From the NCBI GenBank assembly GCA_947499005.1, contig CANMML010000010.1:62001-126000 (forward strand): 64,000 nt of DNA, written 5' to 3'. Made by a program: the position numbers and the translations under genes. The notes under the pieces are model-generated. The model did not search any database and was not told the origin of the DNA. It saw nothing but the letters and a program-made list of their open reading frames with translations. This DNA is from an uncultured Aquimarina sp. (GTDB lineage Bacteria > Bacteroidota > Bacteroidia > Flavobacteriales > Flavobacteriaceae). Position 1 is the stretch's first letter. Each line of letters starts with the position of its first letter. Positions 54,942 to 63,857 of this stretch are shown here, piece after piece.

Positions 54942-57659
54942 TTATTCGACAATTAGTTTTACTGCATCTTGATCACCGATTTGCACAAAGTACACACCAG
55001 CAGCCAAGTTAGAGGTCTCTATAATAGAAATTCCTCCCACAGCTTTAATGCTATTTACTAAGTTCCCCTTAACATCTAAAATGTTAATAATAGTCCCTGA
55101 AATCGAGTTTGCAATTGTTACAGCTTCTCCTCCATTTACTGGGTTAGGATATACCAATGTTTCTTTCTCATTTGTAATGTCTAAAGATTTAGCTCCTTCC
55201 ACTTTCCATAAGAAAGTTTCCCAACCTTTTCTTTCAGCTCCTTTAGGAAATACAGCTACATTATCAACATTATAAGCCGCCTGCAAATATTTGCCTGTGT
55301 GCAAGCTTTTCAAAGCAACCTGCCCCGAAGCTACATTAATCCATTCAAAACGCTCCCATCCTTTAGTATCTGCACCTGTTGCACGTACAATCGCATTTTG
55401 ATTGTTTCCTACTACTTGAATGTAACGTTGAGAGTTTAAGTTAAATAAGGCAACTCCTCCATTAGGGTGACTTACAACACGGAATTTTTGACGGTTCCCG
55501 AAAACTTGTGACTGGTTACAGTAGATATCGTTATTCAATTCTCCAACAGCAGATAAGTATTTGAAATCTCCTCCTGACTTACGTAAAGAAATTACTTGTC
55601 CTACTGGAGCACCAGAAGTAGTTGGAGTCGTTGGACTTGTAGGAGCTTGTGTATTAGTTGCAGTACCTCTATTGATTTGAGCCGTCATACGGAATACTTG
55701 TATCGCCATAGATGAAATAAACCCTCCTTCATCTGGGTAACGTACAGTAATATTATTTCCGTTAGCTTTTAATACACTTAGCGGAACATCAACCTCAACA
55801 ATCGAGTGGAAATATCCTCTTGGTCCTTGTCCAACTCCCGAACCTCTCCATTGCTTCGCAGAATTTACTTCTGTACCATTAACCCAAACACGAGGCAATT
55901 TGTTTAATGAATTAGGACGTCCAACACCAATTCTTAAAGTAGCTTCTCCAAACTGAGGCTTACTCCCTATATTGATATTAAAAGCTTGGTTTTGCCCTGC
56001 TTCGATATACTCTAAATAAGAACTCGCATTACGAGTAGCATAATGCTTTGTTTCGTTCGAAGTTTGGTTTACGTTAATATTGTTTTTGAAATGGTAACGT
56101 AACACTACAGTCGCTTCAGATCCTACTGATAAAGTTGTTGCTTTATTAGTTCCTACAAAACGTGTGTTGTAATTAGGATTTCCTCCAGCTCCTGGAAATA
56201 AGTGCTTTTCAAATACATATTCAACTGGATTACTTCCTGTTCCTTTTATATTTAAGTTAAAAGACTTCCCCTCTCTATAAAGGTTATTTACAATAATGTA
56301 TAAATCTTTTCCATTTACATAAGAGTCTACTTGCAAGTTTACATCAGCTTGCTTAGAATCTACACGAGTACCACGTACATCAGACCATAATTGGTAAAAA
56401 CGGATCAACTCTGTCCAACTATAGCTACTATTTGGCACATTTCTATCAGATCCAAATGGGTTATTTCTGTTTACCCAATAAGTTCCATTTGGCTCGTTGT
56501 TGTTCTTCATTAATCTCCAAGAATAAGCATAACCTACACCTGGTGATACTGGCGAACCTTCTGCTAAACCAAAAGCCCATTCTGCCTTAATTGGCACAAA
56601 AGGAATAGCCTTTACAATTTGATCTGGACGTTCCATAAATTGTAACATCATTGAACTCATAGATCGTAATGACCACCAGTCTCTACGTGCATTATAACGC
56701 TCCGAATAATTATTATTTAACTGAGAACCATACTCGGAAATCAAGAAAGGTTTTTTCTTTCCTGTGATAAAACCGTAGTTTTCAATTTGATCTAAAGTAG
56801 CTTCGATATTCCCCCCTTTACGGTAAGCCCATTGATTATTATTAGATCCAAAAATTGGTTGATCATATAAGTGTAAAGAATAGAAATCCATAGCACCACC
56901 TGCGATATCAATGAACTGTTTCCAACGCTCATTCCACTGTGCAAAATTTCTTTTGTCTAATTGTGGGAAAGCCGTTGTCCAACCACCGATTAATGGCCTA
57001 CCATTTGCAGGAACATTTTGCTTAAAAGTATTTGCTGCATCTCTGTGAAATCTAAAGATTCTACCTAAAGGCTCTGGTGTCGCGCCAGCAGGAATAAAAT
57101 CTACTAATGGAAATACGGGCTCATTTAAAATTTCGATAGAAGAAGGTCTTTTACGTCCTGTCGTTCCTCCGTTACCATGCTTTTTTACCCAAGCAGCAGC
57201 TCTATTCCCCCAAGTAAAACCATTGTGATTGAATACTTCGTAAGCTTTTTCTTGTGCTGCTACAACCAAGTCTTGATCTTGCTCGTAAGCAAATCGATCT
57301 GATAAAAAGGTGTAATCAAAACCTTCCGATGCTCCTAAACTTTGACTTGCTATTTTACTAGCAGAGTTTCCTGTGATTGCTCTTGTAAAAGCACCAGTTT
57401 CGCGGGAAAGCCAAGCATCATAAGTCCTCGTTAGTTCGAATAAACGAGCTGGAGTATTTGCTGTTTCTCCATTTTGCCCATTCCAATCGGGTTCATAGTT
57501 TGTTGAATGTACTGTAATGTACTTTTTACGATCAAAGTTAGAAATACCTCCAACTTGATGTTTGGTGTTAGCATTAACTTCCACATTGATCTGTGCGAAA
57601 GCTTTGAACCCAAAAAGCACCGCCATGAGACTAAATCCCATCTTTTTGTAATTGTTCAT
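54942..57659 (-). CDS. GH86-family beta-agarase/porphyranase with beta-trefoil and T9SS tail
   Basis: A 905-residue secreted endo-hydrolase of red-algal galactan. After a signal peptide (to FAQ, ~23), the GH86 TIM-barrel spans ~24-470, with acid/base Glu180 (SSIEILNEPVFP) and nucleophile Glu309 (FLISEYGSQLNNN). Beta-sandwich domains follow (~470-660). Then a Pro/Thr-rich linker (TSPTTPTTSG), a fascin/ricin-like beta-trefoil (~690-820; YIQVVGNNQN, GKYLQAAYNVDN) and a T9SS type A tail (YPNPVNGG...GVYFVQIG). Agar versus porphyran specificity is open. It stands 10 kb from the GH16/GH117 locus and has its own operator-like sites. Confidence 0.9.
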   Translation of the reverse strand: MNNYKKMGFSLMAVLFGFKAFAQINVEVNANTKHQVGGISNFDRKKYITVHSTNYEPDWNGQNGETANTPARLFELTRTYDAWLSRETGAFTRAITGNSASKIASQSLGASEGFDYTFLSDRFAYEQDQDLVVAAQEKAYEVFNHNGFTWGNRAAAWVKKHGNGGTTGRKRPSSIEILNEPVFPLVDFIPAGATPEPLGRIFRFHRDAANTFKQNVPANGRPLIGGWTTAFPQLDKRNFAQWNERWKQFIDIAGGAMDFYSLHLYDQPIFGSNNNQWAYRKGGNIEATLDQIENYGFITGKKKPFLISEYGSQLNNNYSERYNARRDWWSLRSMSSMMLQFMERPDQIVKAIPFVPIKAEWAFGLAEGSPVSPGVGYAYSWRLMKNNNEPNGTYWVNRNNPFGSDRNVPNSSYSWTELIRFYQLWSDVRGTRVDSKQADVNLQVDSYVNGKDLYIIVNNLYREGKSFNLNIKGTGSNPVEYVFEKHLFPGAGGNPNYNTRFVGTNKATTLSVGSEATVVLRYHFKNNINVNQTSNETKHYATRNASSYLEYIEAGQNQAFNINIGSKPQFGEATLRIGVGRPNSLNKLPRVWVNGTEVNSAKQWRGSGVGQGPRGYFHSIVEVDVPLSVLKANGNNITVRYPDEGGFISSMAIQVFRMTAQINRGTATNTQAPTSPTTPTTSGAPVGQVISLRKSGGDFKYLSAVGELNNDIYCNQSQVFGNRQKFRVVSHPNGGVALFNLNSQRYIQVVGNNQNAIVRATGADTKGWERFEWINVASGQVALKSLHTGKYLQAAYNVDNVAVFPKGAERKGWETFLWKVEGAKSLDITNEKETLVYPNPVNGGEAVTIANSISGTIINILDVKGNLVNSIKAVGGISIIETSNLAAGVYFVQIGDQDAVKLIVE

Positions 57660-57716
57660 AATAGTTAATTGTTTTTGATTTCTTAATCAATATTTGCATT
57701 TACGCTATGTAAAAGA

Positions 57717-57724
57717 CAAATATC
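57717..57724 (-). promoter_or_regulatory. -7-like element GATATTTG of GH86
   Basis: Minus strand GATATTTG, 7 of 8 to TAnnTTTG, about 58 bases before the GH86 ATG. The palindrome at 57723-57735 abuts it. Confidence 0.4.
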
Positions 57725-57735
57725 AATCGATTGTT
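57723..57735. promoter_or_regulatory. Operator-like palindrome, proximal copy
   Basis: TCAATCGATTGTT contains the perfect palindrome CAATCGATTG, repeated at 57867-57878 as ACAATCGATTGT. A LacI- or GntR-type regulator site next to the -7 is plausible; no regulator is adjacent. Confidence 0.5.
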
Positions 57736-57866
57736 AAAACACAATTATAATTATTAAACACCCTACAACCCTGCATTTTTAAGGGTCATATTTACTCAAA
57801 AATTCGTGTGATTTTATAACAAATAGATAACAAAATGCATGAAAAAAAATCACTTACCAATATTAG

Positions 57867-57878
57867 ACAATCGATTGT
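57867..57878. promoter_or_regulatory. Operator-like palindrome, distal copy
   Basis: Perfect 12-bp palindrome ACAATCGATTGT, 144 bp upstream of the proximal copy. Two copies at this distance would suit looping control of GH86. Confidence 0.5.
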
Positions 57879-58230
57879 AACTGAAAACATTTTCGATTTT
57901 GAGTTTTAAAAAAGAGTGAAATGGTGAAATAAGCCCTGTTGACATTTTAATTGTTTAAGTTTTTAAAAACCTGAGTGATACTCTATCAACATTAACACCC
58001 CTATAATGAAACATATTTAAAACACATCTTGTTTATAGGGACTTATATCTTTTCTCCATAAAAATAATTCTTAAATCTAAAATTGGTGCCACTTTTAGCG
58101 AATCCAAGGAAGAAGACATGAGTATAGATTAGCTATATTTTTAAAGTGAAATTGTATTCAAAAAGATTTTAATAGTACACTTGAACACAAAAAATAAGGT
58201 AACCTTCAATAATTAAGTTTAGGATATGTA

Positions 58231-58701
58231 TTATTCTAAATGAGATCTTAAAAACCAAGCGGTCTTTTCATGTTCTTGAATTGTAGCAATAAAGAAATCA
58301 GCAGTACCATCATCATTATTTTGTTCTGCTAATTCAATATTGATCCTTAAGAAACGTATTATAGCTTCATGATCATTTAATAACTCTTCTATGAAAATAC
58401 TGCTCTTGAATCTCGCTCCTTTCGTCTCTTTAAGCGTTGTTAACTCTAAAAATTCTAGCATGGAGGCTGGGGATTCAAAACCTAATTGACGAATACGTTC
58501 TGCTACGTCATCAATTGTAGTACTTAGACCATCATACTGTGCTTCGAATAATTGATGTTTATCTGCAAAATCGGTTCCTACTACATTCCAATGAGCTCCT
58601 TTTGTCTTTAAACTTAATAGATATTCATTTGCTAAAAGTACCTTTAATACTCCTACTACAGCTGTACGTTGCTCTTCGTTAATTCCTATGTTTGGTTTCA
58701 T
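58231..58701 (-). CDS. dps: Dps/ferritin-like DNA-protection protein
   Basis: A 156-residue four-helix-bundle protein of the Dps family that stores iron and detoxifies peroxide. Family ferroxidase residues are seen in KGAHWNVVGTDFADKHQLFEAQYDGLSTTIDDVAERIRQLG: His37-region H, D and E in the expected spacing. Ends with IQEHEKTAWFLRSHLE. Monocistronic. Length is typical. Confidence 0.93.
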   Translation of the reverse strand: MKPNIGINEEQRTAVVGVLKVLLANEYLLSLKTKGAHWNVVGTDFADKHQLFEAQYDGLSTTIDDVAERIRQLGFESPASMLEFLELTTLKETKGARFKSSIFIEELLNDHEAIIRFLRINIELAEQNNDDGTADFFIATIQEHEKTAWFLRSHLE

Positions 58702-58792
58702 GCTTCTAATTTTATTTAAAAATAGAAAACATTTAACTATTGAAAATAAAATTTACATAAGAATAACTTATAGCATCATAATAAAAAAAGAG

Positions 58793-59428
58793 TTAAGGTA
58801 TATTCAAATATTTATGTGTCTGTAATGATACTTTCCATTTTGGATTATTCATTACATAATCGACAATTAGAGGAACTACTTTATCTTTTTTACTCCATTC
58901 TGGCTGAAGATACAACACACAATCTTCCCTTACTTTTGCTGCTTGCTGTTCAGCAAACTCTAAATCTGATTTGTTATAAACAATCATTTTTAGTTCGTGA
59001 GCTAATGGGTAAATTTCATCTACTGGAAGTTTTGTTTTTTTAGGGGATAAACAAATCCAATCCCAGTCTCCAGAAACAGGGTAAGCACCCGAAGTTTCTA
59101 TATGTGTTTTCGCTCCTTTTGATTTTAAACCAGCTGTTAAATGAGACATATCCCACGTTAGAGGTTCTCCTCCTGTTACCACTATGGTATCACTATATTT
59201 TGTGGCACTATCTACGATACGTTCTGTAGCTGTAGGAGGGTGCAATTCTGCATCCCAACTTTCCTTAACATCACACCAATGACAACCAACATCACAACCT
59301 CCAATACGTATAAAATAAGCTGCTGTACCTTTATAAAAACCTTCTCCTTGAATGGTATAGAATTCCTCCATTAAAGGTAGCATCTTTCCTTGTTTTACCT
59401 GATCTTCAATTTGTGCTTTCGTCATCAT
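58793..59428 (-). CDS. queE: 7-carboxy-7-deazaguanine synthase (radical SAM)
   Basis: Makes the 7-deazaguanine ring in queuosine synthesis. The cluster motif is C-x3-C-x2-C in GGCDVGCHWCDVKESWD, followed by GGEPLTW. The N-terminal EEFYTIQGEGFYKGTAAYFIR is the family mark. I start at the ATG at 59428 (MMTKAQIED), since the TTG nine bases further up lies inside a TATCTTTG promoter element (59435-59442), making the message almost leaderless. 211 residues. queC, queD and queF are not in this window. Confidence 0.92.
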   Translation of the reverse strand: MMTKAQIEDQVKQGKMLPLMEEFYTIQGEGFYKGTAAYFIRIGGCDVGCHWCDVKESWDAELHPPTATERIVDSATKYSDTIVVTGGEPLTWDMSHLTAGLKSKGAKTHIETSGAYPVSGDWDWICLSPKKTKLPVDEIYPLAHELKMIVYNKSDLEFAEQQAAKVREDCVLYLQPEWSKKDKVVPLIVDYVMNNPKWKVSLQTHKYLNIP

Positions 59429-59434
59429 AGGCGG

Positions 59435-59442
59435 CAAAGATA
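59435..59442 (-). promoter_or_regulatory. -7 element TATCTTTG of queE
   Basis: Exact TAnnTTTG on the minus strand, 6 bases before the queE ATG. Confidence 0.5.
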
Positions 59443-59804
59443 CGATGCTTTATGTGATTAGTAATAAATTCTATAAATAGGTAAAATTGGTTCACCATGA
59501 AAAGTTGTGGACAAGTAAAGTTACCGTCATTTCCACGGAGGTGGAAATCTCCTCAACTAAATATGGGTATTTTCAATTCAAAATAACGATTTACAATTCC
59601 TAGTGAAGGAGACTACACTACAATTTTTTCAATCCCGATAGATAGCAATCGGGACGTGGAATGACTTACAAAGTGAACGTAATATTCCGTTAGTTTTCAG
59701 CTTGATTGTAAAAACTATATAAACACACAAAGTCTAAACCACTATTCCCCTAAAATGAAGGTATCATTTTTAAACAAGTATCCATAATTAATACTTTTAC
59801 AGAA
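59443..59804. other. Intergenic region carrying an inverted-repeat unit
   Basis: About 360 bases between queE and the FdhF-like gene. Most is the 59526-59665 repeat unit; no gene seen. Confidence 0.55.
59526..59665. repeat. Inverted-repeat unit with GTCATTTCCAC / GTGGAATGAC ends
   Basis: GTCATTTCCAC (59526-59536) is inverted as GTGGAATGAC (59656-59665), with inner hairpins (TTTCCAC-GGAG-GTGGAAA and TCCCGAT-AGATAGC-AATCGGGA). It looks like a REP/BIME-type dispersed unit. A shorter GTCATT...AATGAC pair lies near 33909-33935. Confidence 0.55.
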
Positions 59805-62099
59805 TTACTTCTTAACAATCTTAACCACCACAGACTTACTAATCGGGGTTTGACTTTTATCTGCAAAATGATTTATGGGTACTAAAATATTGGTTTCAGG
59901 AAAATAAGCACCTAAATCTCCTTGCGGAATATTGTATGGTATTAGTTTAAAATTCTCTGCTTTGCGTTCAATTCCGTCGTAATTACTGACCAAGTCGACT
60001 ACCTCAAAAGATTTGAAACCAAACTTTTCGATATCTTTTTGATTTATAAAAATAATTCGGCGTTCATTGTAAATACCTCGATAACGATCATTCATTCCAT
60101 AAATGGTGGTATTAAATTGATCGTGCGAACGCATGGTCATTAGCATGAATTCATCTTCTGCTAAATCATGCTCGGGTAATCCATTATTTGAAAATTGTGC
60201 CTTTCCATTAGGCAACATACTAAAGTCCAAATTGCGAACATTGTTCTCTAAATAAAACCCTGATCCTTTTGATTTTTCTTCAATCCCTTTAAATTCTGTC
60301 AGCACATTTTCCAGACTTGCACGAATCATTTCGTAGTTTTCACCATAAGTTTTCCAATCTACTGGGTGGTTTCCTTCAAAATAAGCATCGGCAATTCCAC
60401 CTATAATTTCTGGTTCACTTTTTAGATGCTCCGAAGCTGGTTTTAGCAATCCTTTAGAACGATGTACTATTCCCATACTATTTTCAACGGTAAAGAAACG
60501 TTGCTTTCCTTCTTTCTCATCAAATTCCGAACGACCCAGGGTTGGTAAAATAATCGATGTTTTACCAGCAACGGTATGATTTCGATTTAGTTTTGTAGAA
60601 ACGCTAACGGTCAAATCGCATTTCTGTAGTGCTTCTGCAGTATAAGCGGTATCGGAAGCTGCAGAAACAAAATTCCCCCCTAGCGCCATGAATACTTTGG
60701 CTTTACCCTTGTGCATTGCTTGGATTCCGTCCACTACATCGTAGCCATTTTTAATAGGCGCTTCGAAACCAAATTCTTGTTTTAATGCTTCATTAAATGC
60801 TGGCGAAGCATGATGTACAATACCAACGGTGCGATCTCCTTGTACATTACTATGTCCTCTTACTGGACAAGTCCCTGCGCCCTCTTTACCTAGACTCCCT
60901 TTTAATAATAAAAGGTTTATACATTCTTTGATATTTTCCACTCCATTTTTATGCTGGGTCAATCCCATTGCCCAACAAATAATGATCTTATCTTTTTTAG
61001 CTAGTAGATCAACTACTTGATTTAATTTTGAGACCTCAACTCCAGATTGAGCTACTAAGGCCTCTTCTTCAAATTGCTCTAATTGTGTTAGAAAAGAAGC
61101 ATAGCCGTCCGTATACCTCTCAATAAAATTATGGTCAAATACGTCTCCTGTAAGTTTATCTAGAGCGGCTAATCGCTTTAGAATGTACTTAATTACAGCG
61201 ACATCTTGATTGATCTTTACCTGAAGGTGAATATCAGCTATAGCTTCTCCTCCTTGTAATACTCCTTTTACCTCTTGTGGATTTTTAAATCGAATAAGTC
61301 CTGCTTCTTCAAGTGGATTAACACTAATGACTTTACCGCCGTTCTCTTTACACTTTTGTAAAGCTGAAAGCATTCGAGGGTGATTCGTTCCTGGATTTTG
61401 CCCCATGACCAGGACCACCTCTGCTTTATCGAAATCTTCTAATTTTACAGACCCTTTCCCAATCCCTAGTGTTTCTCCAAGTGCTACTCCACTCGATTCG
61501 TGACACATATTCGAGCAGTCGGGCATATTATGTGTTCCAAATGCACGAATAAATAACCCATATAAAAAAGCGGCTTCATTACTTGATCGTCCCGATGTAT
61601 AAAAGATCGCTTGATCGGGATCATCTAAATTTTTAAGATACTTTGCTATTTCTAGATAAGCTGCATTCCATTCGATAGGTTCGTAATGAATTTTACCTGG
61701 ACGTAAAATCATCGGTTCGGTGACACGACCACTTTTACCTATTTTGTAATCTGTCCATTGAGAAATTTCCTCTATAGAATATTTAGCAAAAAAATGGCGA
61801 TCTACCTTCTCATTCGTAGCTTCTTCTGCTAAAGCTTTGGCTCCATTTTCACAGTATTCGGCTACTTTCGATGGCTTTTCGGGATCAGGCCATGCACAAC
61901 CAGGACAATCGAAACCTTCCTTTTGGTTCATTTTTGCTAAGCCTTTGAAAGACTTCGCTACTCCCATTTCTTTGAATGCATGATCTAAAGCTACTTTTAC
62001 TGCTTTAATTCCTGCTGCATAGTTTGAAGGCTCAGTAACTTTAAGTTCTGAAAATTCTGTAGTTCCTGTAATGGAAATATTTCTATTATTCAAAGACAT
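59805..62099 (-). CDS. FdhF/YdeP-family molybdopterin oxidoreductase
   Basis: A 764-residue molybdopterin enzyme of the YdeP/FdhF-like group. N-terminal CPGCAWPDPEKPSKVAEYCENG provides Cys ligands. The cofactor-binding body has AIFYTSGRSSNEAAFLYGLFIRAFGTHNMPDCSNMCHESSGVALGE, where the Cys of MCHESSG is at the metal-ligand (Sec/Cys) position. VMGQNPGTNHPRMLSAL and HSNVQGDRTVGI are further family marks. There is no signal peptide, so it is cytosolic. Substrate is unknown; YdeP is linked to acid resistance in E. coli. No fdhD or other subunit adjoins it. Confidence 0.9.
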   Translation of the reverse strand: MSLNNRNISITGTTEFSELKVTEPSNYAAGIKAVKVALDHAFKEMGVAKSFKGLAKMNQKEGFDCPGCAWPDPEKPSKVAEYCENGAKALAEEATNEKVDRHFFAKYSIEEISQWTDYKIGKSGRVTEPMILRPGKIHYEPIEWNAAYLEIAKYLKNLDDPDQAIFYTSGRSSNEAAFLYGLFIRAFGTHNMPDCSNMCHESSGVALGETLGIGKGSVKLEDFDKAEVVLVMGQNPGTNHPRMLSALQKCKENGGKVISVNPLEEAGLIRFKNPQEVKGVLQGGEAIADIHLQVKINQDVAVIKYILKRLAALDKLTGDVFDHNFIERYTDGYASFLTQLEQFEEEALVAQSGVEVSKLNQVVDLLAKKDKIIICWAMGLTQHKNGVENIKECINLLLLKGSLGKEGAGTCPVRGHSNVQGDRTVGIVHHASPAFNEALKQEFGFEAPIKNGYDVVDGIQAMHKGKAKVFMALGGNFVSAASDTAYTAEALQKCDLTVSVSTKLNRNHTVAGKTSIILPTLGRSEFDEKEGKQRFFTVENSMGIVHRSKGLLKPASEHLKSEPEIIGGIADAYFEGNHPVDWKTYGENYEMIRASLENVLTEFKGIEEKSKGSGFYLENNVRNLDFSMLPNGKAQFSNNGLPEHDLAEDEFMLMTMRSHDQFNTTIYGMNDRYRGIYNERRIIFINQKDIEKFGFKSFEVVDLVSNYDGIERKAENFKLIPYNIPQGDLGAYFPETNILVPINHFADKSQTPISKSVVVKIVKK

Positions 62100-62111
62100 C
62101 TTATAGGTTTA

Positions 62112-62130
62112 ATACCATATGAATGGTATG
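62112..62130. promoter_or_regulatory. ATACCAT-ATGA-ATGGTAT palindrome upstream of the molybdoenzyme gene
   Basis: Perfect 7-bp arms ATACCAT / ATGGTAT around 4 bases, ending about 13 bases before the ATG at 62099. In the short 41-base gap to the dehydrogenase gene it could be an operator or a message hairpin. Confidence 0.4.
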
Positions 62131-62140
62131 TGAGCACTAC

Positions 62141-63091
62141 CTATAATTGATTTCCGAACTCATTAAGTACTTTGTCGACTATAGTTTGTGCTAGTTTCTC
62201 TTTACTTTCTACGGTCCAGCCTGCTACATGCGGAGTTAATAGCACATTATCCATTTGCATTAACTCTTGGAAAGCTTGTGGCATCGTTGAAGGCTTATCG
62301 AAAAGCTCTTCAAAAGATAACTTTTCATATTCTAGAACATCTAATCCTGCTCCTAATATTTTCCCCGATTTCAACGCTGCTACTAGATCTTCGGTAACCA
62401 CACTTTTACCTCTAGCGGTATTAAAAAACCAAAACGGCTTTTTAAACTTATTAATGAATTCAGCATTAATCATTTTATTGGTCAAGGGAGTCCAAGGCGT
62501 ATGTAAACTTAGCACATCTACTTTTTCGAAAAGCTCTTCTAAGTCAACCTGCTCGGCATTGCTATCTTCGACATCATCTTTGATGTCATAGCAAATAGGC
62601 TCTACATTAAAACCTCTCAGTTTTTTCGCAAAAGCTTTCCCCATATTTCCGTAACCAATCATCCCGACTGTTAATCCATCAAGCTCGACTCCTCGATTAT
62701 CTTCTCGAAGCCACTTTCCTTCTTTCACCTGCTTGTCAGCTTTATTTAGCTTATTGAACAAACTTAAGATCATTCCTAAATTGTGTTCTGCTACTGCATT
62801 TCTGTTTCCTTCAGGAGCCGAAAATAAGGTTACATTTTTTGCTGCTGCTGCATCTAAATCTATGCTTTCTAGACCTGCACCAACTCTACCTATAAATTTT
62901 AGGTTAGTCGCTGCTTCTAAGAATGGTGCATCTATTTTGAATCTACTACGAACAATAACTCCATCGTATTGCCCAATAATAGCTTCTACTTCTTCTTTAG
63001 ATCCTTCGTAATTCTCGTCATTTTGAAAGCCTGCTGCCTGCAGTTGCTCGATCAACAATGGATGATTATTATCCAGATGTAATACTTTCAT
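62141..63091 (-). CDS. D-2-hydroxyacid dehydrogenase (phosphoglycerate dehydrogenase-like)
   Basis: A 316-residue NAD-dependent dehydrogenase. The Rossmann motif GMIGYGNMGKAFAKKLRG is at residues ~147-164. Catalytic residues are seen in NTARGK (Arg), AGLDVLEYEKL (Glu) and LTPHVAGWT (His). The N-terminal part GRVGAGLESID is also typical. It lacks the ACT regulatory domain of long SerA proteins, so serine synthesis is possible but not certain. The mRNA probably starts just upstream, from a CAAATTTG element 7 bases before the ATG. Confidence 0.9.
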   Translation of the reverse strand: MKVLHLDNNHPLLIEQLQAAGFQNDENYEGSKEEVEAIIGQYDGVIVRSRFKIDAPFLEAATNLKFIGRVGAGLESIDLDAAAAKNVTLFSAPEGNRNAVAEHNLGMILSLFNKLNKADKQVKEGKWLREDNRGVELDGLTVGMIGYGNMGKAFAKKLRGFNVEPICYDIKDDVEDSNAEQVDLEELFEKVDVLSLHTPWTPLTNKMINAEFINKFKKPFWFFNTARGKSVVTEDLVAALKSGKILGAGLDVLEYEKLSFEELFDKPSTMPQAFQELMQMDNVLLTPHVAGWTVESKEKLAQTIVDKVLNEFGNQL

Positions 63092-63189
63092 TCTCTTGCA
63101 AATTTGTTATAAAAAAAACTAAGAAAGATACGCTGATAAGGCATTTTCTTAGTTTATCTTGATTTTATTATGGTAGTAAAAGTAAGGAA

Positions 63190-63840
63190 TTATCCTTTAT
63201 TAAGTAATTGCTCTATATATTCGGGACTTACAAAAAAGCTTGTAATAAACGCTATAACAAATATAGATCCAACCAGTACTAAAATTGCTGGCCATATAGA
63301 TCTTCGATTGTATTGATTATCTGTTCCTAAATATTTTTTCCAAAAAAACTCTACCAATAAAATTGTCCCTACTACATTTACAATAATTATAGTAATCCCA
63401 GATACTTTCCCGGTAAAAAAGAAAAACAAATTCATAGTATGAATTAACATTCCATAAAAAATTACTGGAATTACAAGCTTTTTTGATTCGGAACGATAGA
63501 AATTCATTGCTAATAAAATAGCTCCAAAAAAAGGAGATATCAAAACTCCTAATCCTAAAATTGCAGCTTGAGAATACCATAATGGTTGTTCTTCTAATTC
63601 ACTTTCTTCATGTTTCTGAGCCAAAAGCTCTTTTTCAAGTTTTCGTTCTTGTTGTTCTAATGTTTCTGCAATTTGTAATTGCTCTCCAGAAAAAGAATAT
63701 GCTCTTTCTTTTAACGTTTTAAAAGCAGCTAGCCGAGCATCGTCTACATATAACTCTGCATTTTCAAAAACTTCTAACACCTCTTCATCACTAACTCCTT
63801 TATGGAAATTAGCGTATATATTACTTTGTGATTCACTCAT
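63190..63840 (-). CDS. Predicted membrane protein, function unknown
   Basis: 216 residues, not recognised. The N-terminal ~85 residues are soluble and acidic with a possible short coiled coil (QLQIAETLEQQERKLEKELL). Four hydrophobic segments follow (about residues 90-110, 120-140, 145-170 and 185-207). No catalytic motif. It starts 17 bases after the upstream gene on the same strand, whose end is visible at the right edge. Confidence 0.7.
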   Translation of the reverse strand: MSESQSNIYANFHKGVSDEEVLEVFENAELYVDDARLAAFKTLKERAYSFSGEQLQIAETLEQQERKLEKELLAQKHEESELEEQPLWYSQAAILGLGVLISPFFGAILLAMNFYRSESKKLVIPVIFYGMLIHTMNLFFFFTGKVSGITIIIVNVVGTILLVEFFWKKYLGTDNQYNRRSIWPAILVLVGSIFVIAFITSFFVSPEYIEQLLNKG

Positions 63841-63857
63841 AATTCCTTCTTCTTGAC

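Larger units (their letters stand above)
57660..58230. other. GH86 upstream region with promoter and two palindromes
   Basis: About 570 bases. It holds the GH86 promoter region and two CAATCGATTG palindromes (annotated separately). The rest, 57900-58230, is AT-rich downstream sequence of the dps gene with no ORF or RNA seen. Confidence 0.55.

Noticed and set aside
59429..59437. TTG start of queE
   Set aside because: It falls inside an exact TAnnTTTG promoter element and adds only three residues.
61500..61530. Selenocysteine at the molybdenum site of the FdhF-like protein
   Set aside because: The position is an ordinary Cys codon (MCHESSG) and the frame has no internal TGA.
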